Positions 54,534 through 64,000 of a stretch of 64,000 bases of DNA are shown piece after piece. The notes under the pieces were generated by a model. That model saw nothing but the letters and a program-made list of their open reading frames with translations. It ran no database searches and was not told the origin of the DNA. Origin of the DNA: Leptasterias polaris (lineage: Eukaryota > Echinodermata > Asteroidea > Forcipulatida > Asteriidae); assembly GCA_037783415.1 (NCBI GenBank), contig JAZGTN010000028.1, positions 2,375,001 through 2,439,000 of the forward strand. Reading direction: 5' to 3'. Every line of letters begins with the position of its first letter. Position 1 is the first letter of the stretch. The translations under genes were made by a program, and so were the position numbers.

Positions 54534-57500
54534 GGTTATCCCTTATTTTGCCTCGTTTCCATGTCAGTCAGGTCCTTGTTTTGACTGGTTGCCTAAATCT
54601 CAGTGTTTTTCAGGGTCTTGCCTTGTCACTCTTTTCACATGCAGCTGATGGTTAATATCTGCAATATAATCAATAAAGAGCAAGGAGTGAATTACTTGAT
54701 TCAATTCACAGAGTTGAATCCATGTCTGCCAGCACAACAATAGCAACTGCCAAGCTAGGTATTAAACAGCACACATTTGGTTTATTCATTGTAGCATGAA
54801 CGGTTGACTGCAGTGGAGTAACCCTGCCAATCCCTTCATCAAGCTGTGATAAACCCACAGACAGCTGCTGATTAAACCATGATTAAACATTCAAACAATC
54901 ATGTAATAAAAGTGGTTAACGTTATACACACAGCCATTGACATCATCTGCACTGTGAGAAAGAAACACTCAGGCCCTGAATGTTTTTCTATCAGATTTTG
55001 GCATATAAAAAAAATACTAAAATTCAGCAAAAGACAATATATATATGAAGTATTATATATATAAATTTAAGTTTAACATATTTAACATTGTCCTAAGAAT
55101 TGCTAGCCACCGCTATCCATACTTCAGAAGCTGACACCACAACCAAATTTCAAAATGTTAAACATTATTTTGTTTAAATGCATCAATGTCAAGACTGTGT
55201 GCGCTCACACACACACACACGTCCAAATGGAAGGAATTTTTTCCAAATATGTTAAACATGTCGTCCTCGAGAGAACAAATCCGGTATTAAACGTAGCCCT
55301 TTCATGACAGCACACCGTTTCCTTGAAAGAAACCGACAATTACTTTACATGTTTAATTATTCCAATACACTAGGCGATGTTCATTAGTCATTCAAGATCA
55401 ACCAGATCCCATATCCAGCGCGCGAAGCATCCGACAACACAGTCTCGCGTTTGCATCGAAAATAAAAGAAGCCGGACAACTCGCCTGCACAACAACAACG
55501 CATATATGCCATTCAGTCATTAAAAAATACAACATCATAAATACCTTAAAAGGAATCTGTACCGATAAAGTTCCAAAGATAATTCTGCCAATTAAAATCC
55601 GTGTACGTGTATAAACTTCTCCATTCCACTCGTCGTTGCACAACGTAAATCGTGGTTTTTATAACAACTCCGCATGGGTATCAACTGACTGAGTTAAATC
55701 GGTTGAGTGCCACCGTTCACGACGTGTACACAGAGAGCGGCCACAGTGAGTGCAAAAATACAGTGATCAGCAACCGTACCCCCATAGGCAAAGTAGGCGT
55801 GGCTACGTGACGTTTCATATTGCAAGCGCTCACTGTCAGTGCATGCACCGTTCAGTCTCTCTCCCTCCACATCCCTCCATCCATAGTTCAATAATTACAA
55901 GCCAGAGCGATGTGCCATTGTGATTTCTGTTAGTACAGACTTTTTGCGTTTGCGGCGGAACAAACAATGCTAAAGTTTAGCTGGGATGTTTGAATAGTAT
56001 GGTGAACACAAAGAAACTTCCGGATGTTCTATTTTGCCCAAGACAGCCCCATGACCACTGCGGTTTGGCAACCAAGATTATGAAAAGATTTCAGTACCGG
56101 GATGAAATATACTGTGGCATTAGAAAAAAGGGACAATTGGGGCGTTACAACTACTGAGTAATTTTCAGCGAAAAAATGAATAACTTTTAATAATATGGCT
56201 TTTCAGATTTGTAATCCCCTTTTGAATAAAAATGTTGCAATATCAGATCAGTCATTATATATCGACAACTAGGAACCATTCCCCAATCAATCTGCAATGT
56301 CATCCTTCGTGGCGACTACGCGTCGAGTTCCTCCATGCTGACGATGTTGTGAATCAGAAACAAGAGCAAACCTGGCGTAATGCCACCTCAATCGTACTAC
56401 AATAATATTAAGAATAGCCGTTAACCATTGATACAGGTAATTGGGTACTTCCTCGTCCTGGGGTACCTTGGGCTAGCTCTAGAATCCACCTGCTGCATTG
56501 CTGCCCAAGGATCTGGGATCGTAGCTATGTCACTCAATTTGATCGCCAATAAAATCATCACAAAGCACTATCGTAATTGGCACTGAACTTAGCCGATTTA
56601 AGACATTACTGCGAGAAGCCAGATACTATAGACCGTGTCAACTGTGACATCACATGTTTACAAACGAGCCATTGAGCCTGGACTTCCTGCAAATGTAAAA
56701 TCGTGCACGTTTTATTTTATGAAGATTGCACCGTATACGATTGAAAATAGGTGGTACATACCAAGACTTGTATATCTGGGTGTTTTTTTAACTCTTGATT
56801 TTATGTGGAAATTATGATACCAAATGTAAAATGTCCCAAATGACCAGTGCAGTATCTTGCCTGCAAGAAAGGCCCTGGAATGTACAAGGTCACTCTGTTT
56901 GTAACCGAAGGTTACGTGGTCAATACTGTGGCGATATGGGCCATGACCTCACTGGGGGTAACCCACCTCCAACCTAGCACCCATCATCGTGGCGTGGTGG
57001 TGATAACCATTTTAAATAAGTCTTTATATCATTTTACATTTGTACGAAAGACCACTGACCCTCTTATGAGTGTGCTACGGTGTCGCATTGGTCATGAACC
57101 CCGTAGAATATTACTCCTACTAAAAATAAAACCAGGGATCCGAATGAATAGCATGCCGATGTTTGAAATCTGACAGTTTCTAATTTCCGGTCGGTTCAAC
57201 ATCAAATTACCACCTTTATCATCGAAACTCGTTATAGCCTTTTGTGTAAGTGGTTACCCTGATTGAATGATAACCTTTATAAAGACTCGAGAAATTATAG
57301 TTGCGATTATCGGAAAAATGAATTAAATGAGAATATAACTGTTTGAAAATTGTGTTTGAATTCGACATACAATCGAAAAACGTATAATTATAAAGGACAT
57401 TGCGGCGCCATGAGGTTTTGTATAAATGCGTGTTTGTAATGAACGATCGCAGGCACATCAAATCTAGCACAAACCAAGATTTGTCAAACCATTTACGAAC

Positions 57501-59040
57501 TTAAAAATAATCTCTCAGAGAGATTGTACTACCGAACTCCTGTTACAACCGAACTCATTAACTATTTGTTGAAAGGACAACTTTTTTGACTCGCTGAGCG
57601 GACTAAAAAGGAGGGGTTTCGACTCACCCGCCGCTAATTTCGAACCATGTAAAAATTTATACATTTGAAAAAGAACGTGGCCGTTATAAACAAAATTCTC
57701 GAAAACGTGAGAATATGATTTCAATAAAATGTGAAAGACTAGTTTCAAAGCTGCTTCTGAAAAAGGGTAACCGTTAAACGAATGTTTCCCTCTTCCAAAC
57801 ATAAAGCTGTACTTCCACCGACCGTGCATATGAAATATGATAAGGGAAGTGACACACCTATAACTGGGTTATGCTGGAGAATGAACTCATATAAACCCAA
57901 ATTCCAATGGAAAATTTAATATCACACACTAGTGGGTGGACGATAATCCTTTGGGTTTAACATTCCACTTAACATTTTTGCAGCGTCTCGTGTCACCCTT
58001 ATTCCAACCCTTGACTCAACCATCTACGGATCGCATGCCACTTGTTGCATCATTTCATACATCGTGATAAAGATATGGGATTATTTGGGTGTAATACGTG
58101 TACTCTAATCTCAAACACTAACACACTCGTCTCGCCTTCTGGACGGACATTTTTTTTTTGAAAGCCATATTATCAAGTTTGCCACCAGTCCGCGGTGAAG
58201 TGTTTGAAGATGGTTTTAACCAAGGTTTAAATCGCTATGTACACACCTGACGTTATAAGTTGACGAATGATCTGGGTGTGACAAACTGCCCGTAGTCTAG
58301 TAACATTAGTGTGCGACTCAACGCGGTGTGACCCCATGTTTCTCAGATAATAAACAAATTCCATCACCAACAGTAACCAAATAGATTACATCTATGCGAC
58401 GATACTTAAAACATTTTTATTTCATAACAAATCAAGTTCACTGCTAACGGCCATTTTAAAAAACGAGTATAACACGTGGTTTTGAAGCGTCATCAACAAG
58501 CCTCAGAGGATAGTGTTAAAACATGTTTAAAATGTCTTACCTGTTTTTGTGATACCGGCTTATTAATTTTCCTCTAATGGTTGACACAAAGAAATCTCGA
58601 TAACGATTGACTCAATTAAATTTATTATTTAAGAAAATCTGTCCATGTTGTTCTTGCGTTGTTCATCGGTGTGTTCTCCAACATCCCAATTTGTGTTATG
58701 ACGGGAGATACAATATCGTTACTCACGCAACGAGGAACCCCAAAAGAGCCAAGTCACACGCGTGCACATTAATTAGTCTTTTATTCTGATAGAACTAAAA
58801 GGGGGGATCTACCCTTACAACAATTGGGGCTCAGTGAGATCATACGTCACACTTTTGCCTCGTGAGGAATGCCACGGCCCAGTGCGTCTTGACGATTCCC
58901 CCCAGGCAAGAAAGTGACTAGCGCCCAGATGGAAGGATATTAATGTGATGACCAGTGGAGGTAGGTATGGGTTGTTAAGGAGACTATTAACTGGTTAAAC
59001 CTTGGTGGTATCAATTGTAAAGGAATCAGATGGTCAATTT
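54534..59040. other. Upstream region of ANKRD50: probable 5' UTR exon(s) and promoter
   Basis: No coding ORF. CpG density rises around 55250-55900, with a TGACGT CRE-like site at about 55809 and several CACGT motifs, which makes that part the likeliest promoter. 54534-54660 may be 5' UTR. An (AC)n tract lies near 55208-55222. 56000-59040 shows nothing I recognise. Confidence 0.35.
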
Positions 59041-59089
59041 GTCATAAAGGTCCGGTCCAATATTACATTTCACCAATGTCTCCATCATT

Positions 59090-59590
59090 TTTGTTTTGTT
59101 TTTATCTATCTTTTTATTTTTTACTTGTTTAATTCATTATTGATTTATGTATTTATTTCTTTATTTATTATTTATTTATTCTTTAGGCCTAATTAACTAT
59201 TTTTTTCTTTACTTATACATTTTCTTTAGGCCTACTTTATTTATTTTCATTATTTATTTTGTATATTTTAATATTTTCATTAGTTCATATAATTTAATGT
59301 GTGTATTTTTGTATATTTTAATATGTGCAATTTTTTATATAGTATAATACTACCTTTTATTGCTGTACATAAAATTGTATATATTTTTTTTTATAGTCTC
59401 TATAATTCTGTATAGCCAGTAGCATTGGAAACGAAGGCTCTTGAGCCACAGTTATTAATTAGGTTAACTTTTTTTTTCCTGGCATGTGTTGCTGGCTCTA
59501 TTGTTTGTTCCCTTGTTTTTTTATCATTGTCTCAACTGTTTTGTATTTTTATTGTCTTGTGAAGTATGCCGAATAAATAATAATAATAAT
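59090..59590 (+). mobile_element. 3' end of a LINE copy of the same family as 1-3507
   Basis: T-rich UTR, then GGCTCTTGAGCCACAG (compare GGCTTTTGAGTCACAG near 3180), CCTGGC, and the terminal TGCCGAATAAATAATAATAA (59570-59592), the same tail as at 3478-3507. The copy is 5'-truncated with no ORF. Confidence 0.75.
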
Positions 59591-59599
59591 AATGATGAT

Positions 59600-62500
59600 G
59601 ATGTCACCAGCACAATAGCTTTAATTCACGCATGGGTACGTTGGAATACGTGTACTTGGGGGTCAGCTCTCCCATTTGTCCCAAATGCGTCCCACTCTTT
59701 TCTTATGATTCCCAGAATAGGTCAACGGTGGGAAAAACGCCCCAAAAGATGCCAGCGGTCTCGGCAATTTGTCAAAGTGACTGTAGCTTCGTAAGTTGTA
59801 TGGTTATCGTAAGGACTATAATCTGTTATTAGTTGTTGCCACGAGTGATGGTTTTGTGCGGGAATGATACCCTCCGGCACCCATGGAGGGCAGAAGTGAA
59901 TACAAAGTCACAAAAAAGAAATAAATAAAAGCATACAATGCTTTATATAGCCTATACTCTTCATAGCCTGGAGGATCAGTTCATACTGCAACGCAAATCG
60001 TGACGTTCAAAACGGAAAGTTGCAAGTATTTCAACACAGTCTCCGCTTCACTTCTGATTGTGATATACGTTCCGATCATAAACCGTCCGTAAACTTCATT
60101 TAGGCCTAATGTGATATTTAAATCCACCAGCAAAATAAATTAGTGCCAACCAAATATTTTCCAAAGCTTGCAAAAGTTGTATAGATGAGAACAAACCCTG
60201 AACTTTTGGTGTTTGAAGCAATTTCATGCAGTACATGTAACCAGAACGCTATATCCAAAAGAAAAGTTTGAACCAAGGTTCCACGTACAAAGTAAAACAG
60301 TCCAAGGCTTTAATCAACAGGTAGAACATGTCACCAGAAATAAACTATTGAAATGCTTTATTAAAATGGCAATGATTCGCCTTCTAAGAGATCACTGATG
60401 GGCATCGTGATGTTACAAATCAGCAGACTATTCAACGTGATCATTCTCAAAAGAGCCGCTCGCCGACATTACAAGGGACAATGAATAGAATAAAAGACCC
60501 TTTTATTAGGCAAGTTTATACTTATACAACATTTTTACATGATCCGATTCTAGGACCCACAACACTCACTCGCAAGTCACCTTGCAGTTTTATTTAAGTT
60601 GCGCGGTTAAATTTAGCAGGTTAGAAACTTTAGTTTTCAAACCCAGCCAACAATTCCTGTAATATTTGACAAAACGAAAACCCCGTTTATATCTGTATTA
60701 AAACTGTCGTGTACTGCATGTTAGCAGCATCATATGCATTTGGTGATCGATTATGTGTGTCTTTATTGTGTTCTGGGAATCTCCGAAATTCTTCAGAGGA
60801 TTTAAGGGGGCGAGGTACTTCTGTACAAGAGGAAAAGAGTGTATCAAAGTATTGGACGATTTTTTTGGTGGGGGACACCCTCTGCCACATATCGGGCATG
60901 GTGATAGAGGAGTCAAAAAGTTGTGGAATGTGACCATTATATTGTAGTCTGTAGCAGCAGCATCAGCAGCATAAAGCCTTTACAAAAGCTGCAACCAAAA
61001 GGGCATTTTACTCCGTTAGGCCTCACCGCCCATCCAGCTACTACTGGCTACGGAGGAGATAAAGGAAGATGTCGCCCAGGAGAGAGAGAGGGGGAGAGGG
61101 GGTTACAATTGGGTTCTATTCCCTCTTGAATGAAATAGAACAATGTCGGTAGATTCTGCTCATCGACTAGTACCGGTCTCAACTCCCTATATAGAGCTTT
61201 GTGAGAAAAGGATCCAGAGGGGACGATAAACCTCCCAAGTGGAATGGAAAAAAGGGATGTTTTTTTTTAACTAATAAGGTTTTGACAAAGAGTAACAAAA
61301 CCCATTCACCTGCCTTGCCTTCAAATCAATCACCTGGGATCAAAACCATGGAGGAAGCCTCTATGGTAGAAACTAGGATATCTGTGCCATAATCGACCCT
61401 CTACTCGAAAAGCGGTCATTGCTCTGCTGCGGTGGGTTGAGAAGCGATATAGGACAAGTCTGGTCTTGCTTTTGGGCATGGTTTGCGTACCGTGTGAAAT
61501 TTTCTCACTCCTTAATTTTGAGACATTTAAGGTATCTTTCCCTTTGGCTGTCTGTCTAACGTGTTCAATTTCGTTCGGCTTTTTCTTTCTACAATCAGAC
61601 CCTTAAATACACATGTACAACAGACATTTGGGAAGATGGTTTTTCTTTGTAATTGACGACATACGGTAACTAGTCAGCAGTCCCTTCTGCACATAATCAG
61701 CAGAACGTGCAGCATATGACGTCTGTCAGTGTCAGTCCATCAGTCTGGCCGGCCATGTGACTCATCACGCACGGTTTGATGTTTAGACTACACATTTATT
61801 TACAACGAGACCGGAAATTGGTACACCCGTCATATAAACACGAAACTGCTCTTTTCAAGACATGCTGATCAGAGCATGATCAGAGTTGTCTCAAGGGTTC
61901 AACCTTTTATACTGTAGCCGACGTTCTCTAAAATAGCTACTTGATGAAGTTTTGATTCCACCACGGGCACTTTCTCCGTGACTTCTCCATTATAGGTTAT
62001 TTCAACAGCTGAAGGACCTGTTTATTAGCTGTTTTTACATATTCGTGGGCTAATACTACACAGTAATACAGCATGATTTTATCTGCAATCTAGGTGGGGC
62101 TTTTTTTATTAAACACTTCGGTGGCAATGTACGTTGTGAAAGTTAACTTTTCATCAGGTAACCTCTTTCAACTCCAACGTTTAGGTGTTGTACATGAAGG
62201 GGGAAATGTCGAAATATGTGAGGATAGGTCAATATGAAGCAGGTATCCTGGACATAACAGGTACCGGTCGGTAGGCCTATACATGCATTTATTGCTGTCT
62301 CCATTGGTACATTTCAAAGTGTAAAATTGCTTCCATTTATCACATATCAAGTAATAAACCACAAGGGAAACTGACTGGGTAAATTTTAAATAGCCCAAGT
62401 TCGGGTTGAACAATTTCTTTATTCAACCCGAAATTATAAATCAGCTATCCAATCATATGAGTGTGTGTTGATAATAGATTTGCCATGGAAATTATTAATC

Positions 62501-64000
62501 CAACCTATGGTTGGTCTGTGGAGGATCAGAAGATCTCCATGGACCAAATGGAAGTTGTTTCTGTTGTCAATAATAAAAGGCCAATTTCGTAAATAGGCCA
62601 GTCCTCCTCAGTCCAGTACTGACCTTAGCTTCCCTTGTTACAATTATCTCTGTTTACACCTTGCCATTACTCATTGTCGATTTCAATTAACACCCATTTA
62701 ATCTCAGTAGTTGTGGTACTGGCACAATAAACCACAAAATCTGATAATGACTTTACTGAGAAACAGTGAGAAGTGGCTGAAAGATGTGTGCTATGAATCA
62801 TTAGGTGATCCCAAAAGCTAGGTTGCTGCACATGATGAAGGTTGTCTCTATAATTGTGCTGGAGCCATTCAAATGAAATTAAGGGTTCTATACCTCCATC
62901 CAAAGATCTTGTTTCCAAATTAAAGGAGATGATCACATGAATCTTGAAATTCAAGGAACACCCGACCAGGATCCAATCAACCTGTCTTCTTGATATGAGA
63001 TCTTCTGACAGTCACAAGAGGACAAAGTTGACAAGAGTGATAAATTTGTATTCATCAAATTGGTTTCTACCATGATATGCAGCGTAACAGGTTGCATTTT
63101 GCCGAGTGAAAGTGGGGCACAGTTATTGCACAATTCTATTTAAAAAAGTAAATATTTTAGGGAATAATATAATGTTCACATTTACCTGTGTATATACTAA
63201 ACCTTGAGATTTTATCTTAATGGTTCCTACCCAGTCACAATTCCATGTTATGTTTTTGAACAAATATTTTTAGTTCAGTGGTGAGAGGTAGAAGGTTAAA
63301 CAAATTTGCACAAAATTTGATGAATTTATGGTTTTGTTTCCCCTGATGGGCCTACCGGCGGTATATGACATGGTGTTTTTTCATTGTAGGCCGACTATTT
63401 TTTTCAATTCCAGTGTTGCAAGAAATTTTCCAGTTAATAGATACATCATCCAGAAAATTTAAAATAGTGGCCTACTATGAAGACATTTCATGTTATATAG
63501 CCCTATCTGTTGACTCTACAAATCATACATTTAATCTTTTAACTCTTTTTTCACCTGTGACCGTTGTTCCGAGTCAATAATTCCTAATGATGACCCCTGG
63601 TTATCTGTTGTCTGAACCATCTGAACGAACCTTTTGAAACTGACAAGTACTTAATCTGTTTGCATTCAAAGGGTAGACCAGTAGGCTACAACTGGGTTTT
63701 TTTCTTCTTTCAAATCTGGGTCATTTAGGGACCCTTTACAGCTCTAATGAACTGGTAAACTAAATTTATGGTAATATGTCTTTGGAACAAGTTTTTCCTT
63801 TTCAACAAATTTTTCCTTTTCAACAAGATACAAAGTCAGATGAAATTAACACAGTCTTAAATTAAGTAACTTCAAATGTAGCTAGTTGTAATAGTCTTCA
63901 GAGATGAATAAAGAGTTATTACACAAGAACAGACCCATGCATGCATGAAAAGTATTAACATGGTTAATATTAAAAAGCAAGCTACTTAATATTAAATTGG
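59600..64000. other. Intergenic, no gene recognised
   Basis: No coding exon, tRNA or clear mobile element. One short inverted repeat, TTCGGGTTGAA / TTCAACCCGAA, at 62400-62432 (11-bp arms). Confidence 0.45.

Overview
This is a window of metazoan nuclear DNA: AT-rich, intron-bearing, and packed with mobile elements. The genes and repeat families suggest a marine invertebrate deuterostome. An echinoderm, perhaps a sea star, is my best guess, but it rests on general familiarity and not on a search. No bacterial operons, CRISPR arrays or rRNA genes were seen.

Layout. 1-3507 is a non-LTR (LINE) retrotransposon running in from the left edge, with one in-frame stop and a (TAA)n tail. 4218-11836 (+) holds the last seven coding exons (387 residues) of a host gene I cannot name; six of its seven splice junction pairs close in frame and nearly every intron carries a MITE or SINE. 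13312-19675 is a complete Kolobok-type DNA transposon flanked by TTAA. It encodes a three-exon THAP-domain transposase of 835 residues (+) and, convergently on the minus strand, a two-exon 242-residue protein. That second protein matches the cysteine-rich cytoplasmic 'ballast' domain of the P2X7 receptor, without any channel part. 19676-49200 is gene-poor. It contains MITEs of several families, tRNA-derived SINEs, a 22-bp minisatellite, a 5'-truncated LINE at 33781-35060 (-) and short foldback repeats. 49835-54533 (-) is an intact single-exon coding region for an ANKRD50 orthologue of 1563 residues (NACHT-like P-loop NTPase plus about 19 ankyrin repeats), with a splice donor just after the stop codon. 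54534-64000 holds the probable upstream and promoter region of that gene, the 3' end of a second LINE copy, and otherwise nothing I recognise.

The most notable observation is the Kolobok element. Both of its genes are open and lie inside matching terminal repeats, so the P2X7-ballast-type gene travels as part of a transposon. This offers a concrete, testable source for the ballast domain that was joined to a P2X channel in the vertebrate lineage. Other strong sequence-level results are three MITEs with perfect 6-bp target duplications, three unrelated MITEs with TTAA duplications, and a nine-copy minisatellite. Each minisatellite unit joins a splice acceptor to a splice donor, and the array begins inside the target duplication of one of the MITEs.
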